A stretch of DNA of 64,000 nucleotides from an uncultured bacterium (GTDB lineage: Bacteria > Planctomycetota > Phycisphaerae > Phycisphaerales > SM1A02), in the NCBI GenBank assembly GCA_903891095.1, contig CAITDI010000036.1, forward strand, positions 62,001 through 126,000. Direction: 5' to 3'. Below, piece after piece: positions 42,560-51,483 of the stretch (positions are counted from its first letter, which is position 1; each line of letters starts with the position of its first letter). Under the pieces are notes generated by a model, which was given only the letters and a program-made list of their open reading frames with translations, did not search any database and was not told the origin of the DNA. A program made the position numbers and the translations under genes.

Positions 42560-42573
42560 CGTGTGTCGCGCGG

Positions 42574-43407
42574 TTAGCGCAGGTCCTTCGCCTGCGGCAG
42601 ATCGCTCAGGTTGGCGATGCCGAAGACGCGGAGGAACTCCGGCGTGGTGCCGTAGAGCATCGGGCGGCCGACTTCTTCGGCGCGACCGACGATCTTGACC
42701 AGGCGGCGCTCCATGAGGCTGCGCAGCACTTCGCCGCATGCGACGCCGCGGATCGCCTCGAGCTGCGCGCGCAGCATGGGCTGGCGGTACGCGATGATCG
42801 CGAGCGTCTCGAGCGCGGCCTGCGAAAGCCGCGTCTGCGCGCGGGCGCCCTTCATGCGCGAGAGGATCGGACCGAACGCGGCGATGGTGAGCATCTGCCG
42901 GCCGCCCGACACGCTTTCGATGCGGAAGGCGCGGTTGGTGCTCGCGTACTGCTGGTTGAGCGTGTCGACGGCTTCGCGCACGAGGCGGATCGCCTCGCGG
43001 CGACGCGCGACGAGCGCTGCGGAATCACGAGCGGAAAGCTCGCTGTCCGCGGCCGGCTCGGCTTCGCCGTCCTTGAGCGGACGGGTGGAAGGAGGCACGA
43101 GGCCGAGGACTTCGGCGATGCGCGCATCCGACACGGGGCGATCGGCGAGCAGGATCGCGGCCTCGACGCGGAGCGGGAACGGCATGTTGGCCGACGGCAG
43201 CTCGGGGTCGTCGAGATTGATCGCGAAGAGCGAGGGGTGGTCGGCTTCAGCCGCTTCGGCGTTGGCCTTGCGGCGACGCTTGGTGCTCGTGGGCTGCTGC
43301 GACGACACGTCTTCGGACGGAACCGCGGACGAAATCGTCTCGGCCTCCGTGCCGGTGGTTGCTGTGGACGCCTGTTCGGCGACCGCGCTCGCTTCATGCT
43401 CGGTCAT
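42574..43407 (-). CDS. scpB: Segregation and condensation protein B
   Basis: A 277-residue ScpB, partner of ScpA and SMC in chromosome condensation. Two winged helices are recognisable: PFPLRVEAAILLADRPVSDARIAEVLGL at about residue 75, and LSQAALETLAIIAYRQPMLRAQLEAIRGVACGEVLRSLMERRLVKIVGRAEEVGRPMLYGTTPEFLRVFGI. The N-terminal 60 residues are a Ser/Thr/Glu-rich extension absent from short ScpB proteins. No scpA is adjacent. It is 72 bp downstream of atpC on the same strand. Confidence 0.92.
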   Translation of the reverse strand: MTEHEASAVAEQASTATTGTEAETISSAVPSEDVSSQQPTSTKRRRKANAEAAEADHPSLFAINLDDPELPSANMPFPLRVEAAILLADRPVSDARIAEVLGLVPPSTRPLKDGEAEPAADSELSARDSAALVARRREAIRLVREAVDTLNQQYASTNRAFRIESVSGGRQMLTIAAFGPILSRMKGARAQTRLSQAALETLAIIAYRQPMLRAQLEAIRGVACGEVLRSLMERRLVKIVGRAEEVGRPMLYGTTPEFLRVFGIANLSDLPQAKDLR

Positions 43408-43479
43408 ATTTGGAGAGTACCACAGCGGGGAGCGTGGGCTCCGCCGAACTGAAGGAAACAGCCTGTCAACTGCACGAGA

Positions 43480-43890
43480 TCAGCGGCGGCTGCTGCGCGC
43501 GAGCGCGACGCGCGCGTACGCGAGGCGCTGGCGATGCTCGGCCGAGCTGCGGGCGTCGAGCGTTCCGCGCTTGAGGCCTTCGCTGTTGGCGGCGGCGAGT
43601 TCCTTGTCGGCGTCGTCGGCCTTGAGCGCGGAGGCGACCGTCACCGAATCCGCGAGGATCGTGAGCGTGCCGCCGTTCATCTGCGCGAAACCGCCGTCGA
43701 GGAGGAAGACATCGGATCCGCCGGTTGGCTTCTCGATGCGCAGGCGACCCTCGCCGAGACGCACGAGGAACGGAGCCGCGCCAGGCGCGACGCCCTTCTG
43801 GCCGTCCCATGCCGGGAACTCGACATAGGTGGCCTCGCTCTCGAGGACGCTTTCGGTGGGGGTGACGACGTTGCAGCGGAGACCGGCCAT
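43480..43890 (-). CDS. atpC: F-type ATP synthase epsilon subunit
   Basis: A 136-residue protein with the N-terminal beta-sandwich of AtpC: MAGLRCNVVTPTESVLESEATYVEFPAWDGQKGVAPGAAPFLVRLGEGRLRI, then FLLDGGFAQMNGGTLTILADSVTVA, and the C-terminal helical hairpin (LAAANSEGLKRGTLDARSSAEHRQRLAYARVALAR). It couples and regulates the F1 rotor. No other atp gene is near, so it is a displaced copy, perhaps the only epsilon of the genome. A longer in-frame start at 44166 would add an unlikely N terminus. Confidence 0.88.
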   Translation of the reverse strand: MAGLRCNVVTPTESVLESEATYVEFPAWDGQKGVAPGAAPFLVRLGEGRLRIEKPTGGSDVFLLDGGFAQMNGGTLTILADSVTVASALKADDADKELAAANSEGLKRGTLDARSSAEHRQRLAYARVALARSSRR

Positions 43891-44220
43891 GGGGCGGAGA
43901 TCGTACGCCGTCAGGCGGATCGGCTCAAGTTGGTTGAGCGTGGTTCGAAGAGCCTTTCGCGGCGGGGGTTCCGCGCGGGCGTCGAAAAAAGTCGCCGCCC
44001 GCGCGATCGACTTGCGTCTGTCGCGGCGGGCGGCGGGCGGAAAGGGACAGAATTGATCCTGACTCGCGATTCGGATACCCCGAGGTTTGTCACCAAGGGG
44101 CCTCGTCACTCGCGGGCTTGCTTGATGCTGGACTCCGCCAGCCGGGCAAGCCTTTCTGTCTGACACACACTCACTGACACTCTGACTCTGAATCTGACTC
44201 TGGCGTGATCTCGCGATCTC

Positions 44221-44988
44221 TCAACGGCGGCGGCGGCGGGCGCCGAGACCAGCGACGCCGAGCACCGCGAGGGCGCCTGGGGCTGGGACCGGGATTCCGA
44301 CACCGGCGAGGGACGTCGAGAACGACGCCGTCGCACCGGCCGAGAGCATGAAGTTGAACGTGAACGCGATGTTCGTTCCGAACGACGGCGCAGGCACGGA
44401 TGGCTGCGAGCCGCCGAAGGACTGTGATCCGATGAACGTGACGCCCGGGGTCGACCTGGTGACGGGCGACCAGCTGTTGAACAGCGTGGCAACCTGCGTG
44501 GCGCCGGTGGTTGCGACCCACATCGGGGTGGAACCGACTGGAGACATCATTCCCGAGCCAGCCGTCGCCGTCGAGGTGACGAGCGCTGCCGACGCGGAGC
44601 CGCTGAACAGGCCGGTGAACTGCGAGGGGTTCGCGCTGGCTGGCAGCGACATCGTCAGCACGAAGGCCAGGTCGGAGCCGGACGTGTTCGTGAGGCTGAG
44701 CGAGCCGCTCTGCGACGCGCGATCAGCGGTGCTGCTCGCGGTGAAGTTGTAGTTGCAGTTCCAGATCGAGCTCGTGCCGTTGGTACCCGCGGCAGAGCCG
44801 ATGTAGGTTCCAACGCCAGCGGCGCTCGTCGAAGTGGCGTTGACCAGGACGTTCTTCGCGAACGAGCCTTCGCCTGCTCCGGCAGAAATTGTGAGCGACA
44901 TCGGTGGCGCATCTGCGTAGACCGGCGCCACAAAGGCACAGGCCGCCACAGCTGCGGCAATCCGCACGCTGCTTCCATAGGACAGCAT
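44221..44988 (-). CDS. Exported protein with PEP-CTERM-like sorting tail
   Basis: A 255-residue protein with a signal peptide ending VYADAPP and a C-terminal tripartite tail: VPAPGALAVLGVAGLGARRRRR (VPAP-type motif, hydrophobic helix, Arg cluster). The body is Ser/Thr/Ala/Gly-rich and predicted beta-rich, as in surface or matrix proteins. PEP-CTERM proteins are cut and sorted by exosortase; the exosortase is not in the window. GGGAGGGAG 7 bp before the ATG is a strong ribosome site. Role unknown, perhaps extracellular matrix. Confidence 0.82.
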   Translation of the reverse strand: MLSYGSSVRIAAAVAACAFVAPVYADAPPMSLTISAGAGEGSFAKNVLVNATSTSAAGVGTYIGSAAGTNGTSSIWNCNYNFTASSTADRASQSGSLSLTNTSGSDLAFVLTMSLPASANPSQFTGLFSGSASAALVTSTATAGSGMMSPVGSTPMWVATTGATQVATLFNSWSPVTRSTPGVTFIGSQSFGGSQPSVPAPSFGTNIAFTFNFMLSAGATASFSTSLAGVGIPVPAPGALAVLGVAGLGARRRRR

Positions 44989-45114
44989 TTGTAACTCCCT
45001 CCCTGTGTAGAACCTTGCGGTTCCCCTTCTCGTCCGGTCTCAGCCAGTTCCCGCTGGTTGAGGCCTTCCCTTTTCGAGCGTGCCCAACGGGCACATCTCC
45101 CTAACGGCTGAAAT

Positions 45115-46215
45115 CTACTCCCGACTCGGGGCGCGGCAAGTCGGATTCGCGATTTCGTGCGGATCCGAAGGATTCTGCGCAGAACCCCATGTCCGAGAAA
45201 GGGGAAGCAGCGGCAGCTCGTGGTCGCGGAATTCGTCGATCGCGCCCAGGATTGCTTCACGAGCGGCGCTGAAACTTGGGGCGAGCCGGATGGCTTCCTT
45301 GAGCGGCTTCACGTGGCCCATGCTCTTGCCGTACCACGAGATGTGCTGGCGCATCCGGGTGAGCGCCCTGTCCTGGCCGTCATATTCGCGACAGAGGTCA
45401 AGATGACGAAGCACGACTTTGAGTTTTTCGACGAGCAGCGGTTCTGGTGCGACTGCGTTGCGCTCGAGCAGCGCGTGTGCGCGGCGGAAGATCCACGGCG
45501 TGCGCAATGCTCCGCGGCCGATCATGACGCCTGCGCAGCCTGCAACACGCATGAGCTCTGCGACATGCTCGGGCTGCGTGACATCGCCGTTGCCGATCAC
45601 GGGGATCTGCGGCACGGCTTCGACGACTTCGCCGATCGCGTTCCAGTCGGCCTCGCCGGAGAAGAACTGCACGGTGTAGCGCCCGTGCACGGTGACGGCC
45701 GCGATGCCGATGTCCGCGAGCTGCCGCGCGAGGATCGGCGCGACCTTGTGCTCGGGATCCCAGCCGAGGCGCATCTTGGCGGTCACGGGCACGCGGCCGT
45801 TGGTGTGACGCGTGACTGCGTCGACGATCCGTTTCGCAAGAAGCGTCGTGTTGCCGCAATCGCGCAGGAGCAGGCTGCCGCCGCTCTTCTTCGCGACCTT
45901 GTCGACGGGGCAGCCCATGTTGATGTCGATGATCTTGGCGCCGTGGTCGACGGCCCAGATCGCGGCCTCAGGCAGCGGATCGTCGCTGTTGCCGTAGAGC
46001 TGCATGCCCGCGGGCTGGTCGAACTCGTTGGTGCGCGCGAGATCGAGCGTGCGCTCGGTCTCCTTGAGGATCGCGCGCGAGTTGAGGAGATCGGTGTACG
46101 CCGCGCCGACGCCGCCCTGCTCGCGGCAGAGGATGCGGAACGCGATGTCGGTGTGCCCCGCGATCGGCGCGAGGAGCAGCGGTGAATCGAGTTGGACGGG
46201 GCCGATGCGGAGCAC
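45115..46215 (-). CDS. dusB: tRNA-dihydrouridine synthase
   Basis: A 366-residue flavoenzyme that reduces uridines in tRNA. Visible marks are LAPIAGHTDIAFRILCREQGG, QLYGN, INMGCPVDKVAKKSGGSLLL with the catalytic Cys, VPVTAKMRLGWD, AVTVHGRYTVQFFSGEADW, VIGNGDV and GVMIGRGALRTPWIFRR, the order of DusB-type enzymes. The GTG start at 46215 gives the usual N terminus. It lies downstream of the LamG-dockerin gene on the same strand but separated by a terminator. Confidence 0.92.
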   Translation of the reverse strand: MLRIGPVQLDSPLLLAPIAGHTDIAFRILCREQGGVGAAYTDLLNSRAILKETERTLDLARTNEFDQPAGMQLYGNSDDPLPEAAIWAVDHGAKIIDINMGCPVDKVAKKSGGSLLLRDCGNTTLLAKRIVDAVTRHTNGRVPVTAKMRLGWDPEHKVAPILARQLADIGIAAVTVHGRYTVQFFSGEADWNAIGEVVEAVPQIPVIGNGDVTQPEHVAELMRVAGCAGVMIGRGALRTPWIFRRAHALLERNAVAPEPLLVEKLKVVLRHLDLCREYDGQDRALTRMRQHISWYGKSMGHVKPLKEAIRLAPSFSAAREAILGAIDEFRDHELPLLPLSRTWGSAQNPSDPHEIANPTCRAPSRE

Positions 46216-46240
46216 GGGGTGAGGGTAGTCGAGAGGGGCG

Positions 46241-46274
46241 GAAAAACAGCGAGCGCCCGGGGTCGGGCGCTCGC
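46241..46274 (-). terminator. Terminator after the LamG-dockerin gene
   Basis: Perfect 11-bp stem GCGAGCGCCCG-GGGT-CGGGCGCTCGC (46249-46274); on the minus strand it is followed by TGTTTTTC. Confidence 0.9.
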
Positions 46275-46303
46275 GTCGGTGGGATTTGGTGGCGGGTGGC
46301 GAG

Positions 46304-47245
46304 TTACGGGCAGGGGCCCCAGGCGCCGAGGACGATCGCGAGGTCGGAGCCGTTGACGATGCCGTCGTGGTTGCAGTCGGCACGCGGATAGTCGGTCGGA
46401 TTGGTACCCCAGCGGGCGAGAACGATCGCGAGGTCGATGCCGTCGGTTGCGTGACTCTGATCGATGTCGGAATCGCACACGGGCGCACACGCGGGGAACC
46501 CGCCGGCGGTGTTGCCGAGAGTTGGCGAGGTGGCGCTTCCTCCAGGATTCACAGCGACGCCGACATCACACTGAAAGTGGCTCGGACTCTCGTCGATCAG
46601 CGTGGTCGTGCCCGCCGCTTCGTTGAACTTAAGGAGCAGGAGCGTTTGGCTGTCCGCCGCAACTTCGCACTCAAAGGGCGGCGTGAAGGCGTCGAAGTAG
46701 CGGGGGGTAGAGCTCACGCGAATCCAGTCGATGTCGCCGAGGAAGGATGGCAGCGTGGGCTGTTGGTAGGTGTAACGAATCATCCCGATCGCCATCCAAG
46801 AGTCTGGCGAGTCGCCGAGGCAATTCGCCTGGGAAGGCCACTCAGCGTTGAGCGCGCCGTCGAGGTAGAGGCGCGCGATTGATCCTGAGCGAACCCAAGC
46901 GATGTGATGCCAGCCGTCGGAGAGCGAGGTGCTGGTCGGGCTTTGGTTCTCGCTTCCGCAGAAATAGCCGCGGACCATGGATCCATAGAAGCCCGTGGAT
47001 GAGAGATGAACGCCTTTGTCTTCGTAGGAATCCCGCTGCTCGGAGATGACCCGGTTCAAGGGCGCGCCCTTCGCCATGCGAACACGCATCTCGTAGGTGA
47101 AGTCCACCGTCGGAAAGACGGTGTTTCCCTGGATCCGAATCGTGTCACTCACCGCGCCGAAGTGCGCGTAGCCGCTGTTCTGCGCGAGCGCGCTCGATCC
47201 AGCGGTCATCGCCGCGACTGCTCCGAGGATTGCCATCCGCTTCAT
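46304..47245 (-). CDS. Exported LamG-like protein with GC-type dockerin end
   Basis: A 313-residue exported protein. The signal peptide (ILGAVAAMTAGSSALAQ) is followed by a concanavalin/LamG-like domain: VDFTYEMRVRMAKG, DGWHHIAWVRSGSIARLYLDGAL, GDIDWIRVSSTPRYF. The last 55 residues contain two calcium-loop repeats, DIDQSHATDGIDLAIVLARWG and DCNHDGIVNGSDLAIVLGAWGPCP, as in GC-type dockerin anchors. An in-frame start at 47509 would add 88 residues and overlap the sigma-like gene; it carries an internal hydrophobic segment. The short start is preferred. Likely a surface glycan-binding protein. Confidence 0.85.
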   Translation of the reverse strand: MKRMAILGAVAAMTAGSSALAQNSGYAHFGAVSDTIRIQGNTVFPTVDFTYEMRVRMAKGAPLNRVISEQRDSYEDKGVHLSSTGFYGSMVRGYFCGSENQSPTSTSLSDGWHHIAWVRSGSIARLYLDGALNAEWPSQANCLGDSPDSWMAIGMIRYTYQQPTLPSFLGDIDWIRVSSTPRYFDAFTPPFECEVAADSQTLLLLKFNEAAGTTTLIDESPSHFQCDVGVAVNPGGSATSPTLGNTAGGFPACAPVCDSDIDQSHATDGIDLAIVLARWGTNPTDYPRADCNHDGIVNGSDLAIVLGAWGPCP

Positions 47246-47495
47246 GCTCGTCTGCTCCGATTGCGCCGTGCGCTCGCGCGATGAAACGATTCGCGCGCGT
47301 GCGACGGCAGGACTTTGGGCAGACGAGAGAGACGCCGATGCGCCGCCATGCCAGAGCGCGGCGCAAATCGCGAGAAATACCGCGCAGCGGGAAGCGGCGC
47401 GCGAATGCCGGACGACGCGCGGCGCGGCCGCATCGCCCCGTGCGGCAAGCGCTTGCCGCAGGCGGGTGAGTTCCTCGCGCGAGAGACGGCGCCGG

Positions 47496-48203
47496 TCAGG
47501 AACTTGCATCGCCGTCGTCGAAGAGGATCGCGTCGAGTTCCCGCGCGCGCTCCGTGGGATCCGCGAGCTCCTCGGCCAGGATCGCGTCGATCTCCGCGCG
47601 CAGGCGGCGGAGCGCGGTGCGGGTGATCATCGGCGCGCTGGATGCGGGGATGGCGAGCTCGGACTCGAGCGCGGGGTACGCCGCGCCGTCGAGGATGTGC
47701 CGCAGGACCAGCCGCCACGCATCGGAGCGGCCCTCGCGCGCATAGAGCTCGGACACGCGATCGCACGCCGCTTGCAGGACACCGTCGCGCCATGCGCGTT
47801 CGAGCGCGCGCCACGGTGCGGGTTCGATGTTGGCCGGCGGCTCGGCGAGTTCCGTCGCGCGCCGCGCGCGGCGCTCGTCGGCGACGCGTTCGCGCGCGTA
47901 GAAGAGCAGGCCGTTGACGAGCCATCGGCGTAGCGGCAGGGGCGGATACTCGCGCAGCCAGCGCACGAGATACTCGTCGCGCGCGAATCGCGATGCGAAG
48001 AAGCCGCCAACGAGATCCTCAGCTGACGCGATGCTGCGAAGGCTCGACGCGCGTGCGTAGGCGCAGAGCGGCGCGTAGGCGCGGGACATCACGTGATGGC
48101 GCGCGTCGCGGAGATCGCCGCGGCCGATCGCCTCGGTGATGAAGGTGCGCTGCGTCGAGGGGAATTCGTCGAGGAGCGGCATCAAACCATCGTAACTGCT
48201 CAT
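47496..48203 (-). CDS. Sigma-like protein closing the ECF-kinase operon
   Basis: A 235-residue protein. Residues about 35-115 (MSRAYAPLCAYARASSLRSIASAEDLVGGFFASRFARDEYLVRWL, LPLRRWLVNGLLFYARERVAD) resemble ECF sigma region 2; the C-terminal half (VSELYAREGRSDAWRLVLRHILDGAAYPALESEL then MITRTALRRLRAEI) could be region 4. The similarity to classic ECF factors is weak, so it may be a diverged sigma or sigma-interacting factor. Its ATG overlaps the kinase stop by 4 bp. Confidence 0.65.
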   Translation of the reverse strand: MSSYDGLMPLLDEFPSTQRTFITEAIGRGDLRDARHHVMSRAYAPLCAYARASSLRSIASAEDLVGGFFASRFARDEYLVRWLREYPPLPLRRWLVNGLLFYARERVADERRARRATELAEPPANIEPAPWRALERAWRDGVLQAACDRVSELYAREGRSDAWRLVLRHILDGAAYPALESELAIPASSAPMITRTALRRLRAEIDAILAEELADPTERARELDAILFDDGDASS

Positions 48204-50746
48204 TCTCTGATCGGCTGCGGCGTGGCGCGGAGAAGGATCGCGATGCGTTCGCCGACCTGAAGCACCAGATCCGCTGGTGCGCGACTGTTGTTGATGGAGC
48301 GAAGGAAGCGGTCCGTGCGTTCGAGGTCGCGGGTTAGTTCCTCGCGGAAACCGAGTTCGGCGGCGAGCGTGGCGTGCCGATCGATCGCCGCGGCGAAGGA
48401 TGTGTAGGCGGTGTACGGATCCTCTGCCGCCACATCGGTGGAGAGAGCGTCGCCGAGGATCTCGAGGGCCTTCAGGCGACCAGCGCTGGGATTGATGTCC
48501 GCGTTCCGGTGGAGCGCGAGTTCGGCGCGCGCGAGCGCGAAATTGCGGATGTCGGAGTGATCGAGAGTCAGGTGCTTCGATCGGACTACTTCGTCGAGCG
48601 TCTCAAGTGATTTTGTGCATGCATCCCACTCGCCCGCTTGAGCCAGGCGGAACGGTGTGACTTGGAAGTAGTGCAGCGTTACGCAGTGTCGCGTGAGTCG
48701 CGACTTGAACTCGTCGAGCTCATGCTCGATCAGTGCGAGTTCAATGAGAATCGGGCTGAGTTCGGGATTGCGTGCCACGGGGAGATCAGCGGACAGAAGC
48801 ATGTTCGCGCGTGACGCGATCGACCTTGTCTGCCGTCGAACCATCGGATCCGAACTCGCGGCGAGCCGGCGCAGGATCTGGACGCAATTTCGGAGGTTTG
48901 CGAGGTGTTGGTCGTTCAGGATCTCGCCCTGCTGCGTCGACTTGTGCGCGGCTATGACGAGGCGGCTGAGCGCGGCCATGAGCACCTCCGGGCTGTCCGG
49001 CTCTTGCCGCACGAGGAGCTCGGCCACATGCGCGCTCATCGTCGGGTTGCCGTAGTAGTCCACCGCGGCAATCACCGAGAGAGGTTCGGCCCGGACGATC
49101 GCGTATTGACTGAGGAGCGTGGGAATCAGCGTGTCTAAGGCGCTCCGCGCTGCCTGGTTGTTCGGGTCCCGCGCCAGCCTTGCGTAGAGCGAATCGAGAT
49201 TTCGCATGCCGGCGATCGCACCCTTTGGGTCGTTGATGCGGGACTCGATGAGCTCGCGGGCGATGGCGCACCGTTCGGCTTCCGTGACGAGCCCGAGAGA
49301 CAAGCAGGCGTACTGCAATGTCTGCGGAATCTGGAGCTTTCCGTCGAGCTGATCGAGCGGCATGGCCGCTGCTGCCATGCGCTCGAGATTCTGAACGCGC
49401 GAGCGCAGATATTCCTCAACCGAGAGCGATCGGACTTCAGGCTTCGCGATGTCGTCAGGAAGGAAGATCTGGAGAAACGAACCGTAGACCTCGCCGGTCT
49501 TGGTTGCCAGCGCACCGGCTTCGATCGCTGCGCGGCGGGCGTACAGAGCGTAGTAGGTCGAGACTGCTGTGGCAGCGATCAGGCAGAGAAAGACGGCGAT
49601 CACGAGCGCGGCCGCAACTGGATTGCGTCGCACGGCGAGGCGCAGGCGCGCGGCCGCGTTTGGCGGCGCGGCGGCGACAGGCCGATGCGCAAGCAGCGCA
49701 CGCAGATCGTCCGACAGCGCGGCGACCGTGCGATAGCGCTGCTCGGGGTCGCGCGCGGTGGCCTTCGCGATGATCGCGGCGAGATCGCCTCGCGTCTCCC
49801 GCGCCGCGTCGGCTGGGGGTGCAAAGCTCACCGTTGCGAGCGCACGCAGCAGCGCGATCGGATCGCGCTGCGAGAGCCCGGCAGGAAGCGCGCCGAACGC
49901 GAGCTCGTAGAGGATGACGCCAAGTGCGTAGATGTCGGCGCGTGCATCGACGAGCGACGGATCGTGGTCGAGCGCCTCGGGTGCGAGGTACGCCGGCGTT
50001 CCGCACCAGGCGACGGGATCGGCGATGCGCGCGTCCGCGGAAGGCAGCGCGATGCCGAAGTCGATGACCTTCACGCGGCCTGCCGCGTCGACGAGGATGT
50101 TGGACGGCTTGAGGTCGCGGTGGATGAAGCCCGCGGCGTGCGCGTGCGCGATCGCGTCGGCGACATCGGCGAGCAGCGCGATGCGCGTGCGGAGCGGTTG
50201 CGTCCTCGCCGCATCGACCAGGGTCTGCGCGCCGTCGATCAGTTCCATCGCAATCCAGCCGAATCCGCCGTCGATTCCGCTGGCGTGGATCGTCGCGATG
50301 CCAGGATGGCGAAGCGCCGCGAGCGCCTCTGGTTCGCGGACCGCGGCGCTTCGTGTCGCCGCGTGCGCATCGAGCCGCGCGACCTTGAGCGCGACTTCGC
50401 GCGTGGGATTCGACTGACGTGCGCGCCAGACCTCGCCCATGCCGCCCGAGCCGATCTGCTCGAGGAGCTCGAATCCACCGATCCTGCTGCCCGCGACGAG
50501 ATGCGGATGAGGCGCGGGGCCCGTCGATGTGGTCGCGGCGAAACCGGTGATCACGATGGTCGGTCGATCGGCGTTGGCTAGGAGCGAGGCCAGTTGACGC
50601 GCGAGATCGGGATCATCTTCGCTCAGCTTCGCGAGCGCGGCTGCACGTGCGGCGCGGTCGAGCTCGAGCAAGCGGCCGAAGGCGATGACGGTGCGGCCGG
50701 TCGGCATGCCCGCGCCGTTGGTGTCGGTCTCGAAAGGCTGCATCAT
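48200..50746 (-). CDS. Transmembrane Ser/Thr protein kinase of an ECF-coupled operon
   Basis: An 848-residue Hanks-type kinase. The N-terminal 85 residues carry a helical segment typical of planctomycete kinases (DPDLARQLASLLANAD). The kinase domain spans about residues 90-355: GSGGMGEV (99-106), ALKVAR with Lys121, IHRDLKPSNILVD (208-220), DFG (229-231), CGTPAYLAPEALD. A single helix (AAALVIAVFLCLIAATAVSTYYA, about 378-400) anchors it in the membrane. The remaining 440 residues form an outer, helical sensor-like region without known domains. It overlaps both neighbours by 4 bp. It presumably senses a signal outside and phosphorylates a sigma or anti-sigma component. Confidence 0.9.
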   Translation of the reverse strand: MMQPFETDTNGAGMPTGRTVIAFGRLLELDRAARAAALAKLSEDDPDLARQLASLLANADRPTIVITGFAATTSTGPAPHPHLVAGSRIGGFELLEQIGSGGMGEVWRARQSNPTREVALKVARLDAHAATRSAAVREPEALAALRHPGIATIHASGIDGGFGWIAMELIDGAQTLVDAARTQPLRTRIALLADVADAIAHAHAAGFIHRDLKPSNILVDAAGRVKVIDFGIALPSADARIADPVAWCGTPAYLAPEALDHDPSLVDARADIYALGVILYELAFGALPAGLSQRDPIALLRALATVSFAPPADAARETRGDLAAIIAKATARDPEQRYRTVAALSDDLRALLAHRPVAAAPPNAAARLRLAVRRNPVAAALVIAVFLCLIAATAVSTYYALYARRAAIEAGALATKTGEVYGSFLQIFLPDDIAKPEVRSLSVEEYLRSRVQNLERMAAAAMPLDQLDGKLQIPQTLQYACLSLGLVTEAERCAIARELIESRINDPKGAIAGMRNLDSLYARLARDPNNQAARSALDTLIPTLLSQYAIVRAEPLSVIAAVDYYGNPTMSAHVAELLVRQEPDSPEVLMAALSRLVIAAHKSTQQGEILNDQHLANLRNCVQILRRLAASSDPMVRRQTRSIASRANMLLSADLPVARNPELSPILIELALIEHELDEFKSRLTRHCVTLHYFQVTPFRLAQAGEWDACTKSLETLDEVVRSKHLTLDHSDIRNFALARAELALHRNADINPSAGRLKALEILGDALSTDVAAEDPYTAYTSFAAAIDRHATLAAELGFREELTRDLERTDRFLRSINNSRAPADLVLQVGERIAILLRATPQPIRE

Positions 50747-51327
50747 GGCGTGTATTTCGGCTTCGTTTCGGTCGCTTCGGCTGATCGTTGCACATCGAGT
50801 TGCGTGACGAGCCACGTGCGCGCGAAGGCGACGTCGCGCTTCGCCTGCGTGGCGGAGACTCCGAGCGCGATGGCGATGCGGTCGGGCGAAATACCGCCGA
50901 AGATGCGCATCTCGAGCGCCTTCGCTTGCTTCGGATGATCGGCCGCGAGCCGTTGCAGCAGTTCGTCGACGAGGATGATCTCGGCGGGATCCGCAGGATG
51001 GGCAGCGAAATCCGAGGGAAGTTCGCTCGGCGCCTTTCGCGCTCCGCGCTTGAGCGAGGACGCCGCGCGCGCCGCGTCGACCAGCGCCCGTCGCGCGACG
51101 AGCGATGCGAGCGCGAGGAGATGCTGTTGGTCGTTCGCGGGATTGCGGTCGCTTCGTGCGAGGCGCAGCCAGACTTCGTGCACGAGCGATGTGGTGCCGG
51201 GACCGGTCTTCGGGTTCTCGCCGCGCAATGCGCTCGAAGCGATGGCGCGCAGCTCGTCGTAGAGCGAAGCGTCGATCTGCCGAAGCGGATCGTCCTTCGC
51301 GGGATGATCGGATTGGTCTTTGCCCAT
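50743..51327 (-). CDS. ECF sigma factor coupled to the kinase
   Basis: A 194-residue sigma factor of the ECF group linked to Ser/Thr kinases in planctomycetes. Region 2 is seen in LYDELRAIASSALRGENPKTGPGTTSLVHEVWLRLARSD and FRAxxHLLALASLVARRALVDAARA-like positions; region 4 in LAADHPKQAKALEMRIFGGISPDRIAIALGVSATQAKRDVAFARTWL. GGGGAGAAG precedes the start. The stop overlaps the start of the kinase (ATGA). It directs core RNA polymerase to its own promoter set. Confidence 0.9.
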   Translation of the reverse strand: MGKDQSDHPAKDDPLRQIDASLYDELRAIASSALRGENPKTGPGTTSLVHEVWLRLARSDRNPANDQQHLLALASLVARRALVDAARAASSLKRGARKAPSELPSDFAAHPADPAEIILVDELLQRLAADHPKQAKALEMRIFGGISPDRIAIALGVSATQAKRDVAFARTWLVTQLDVQRSAEATETKPKYTP

Positions 51328-51483
51328 GTGTCTTCTCCCCTGTGTCCTCTCTTGGTCTCCATGCAGCGCGATCCGTTGCTCGCGCAGATCAACAATCTAG
51401 GGGAAATCTGACCGATCCGTGGTCCGAGCGGGCGCGCATCGCGCTGTAGACCAGTGAGCGCTTTGCTCGACTAGGAGATTCGA

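Noticed and set aside
43891-44166. Long N terminus of AtpC
   Set aside because: The extra 92 residues are Arg/Pro-rich without conservation, and AtpC length is complete from 43890.
44106-44220. Repeat of TCTGAC units as regulatory array
   Set aside because: Only short imperfect units; nothing more can be supported.
47246-47509. 88-residue N-terminal extension of the LamG-dockerin protein
   Set aside because: It overlaps the sigma-like gene and would bury the signal peptide; still possible as a separate translation start.
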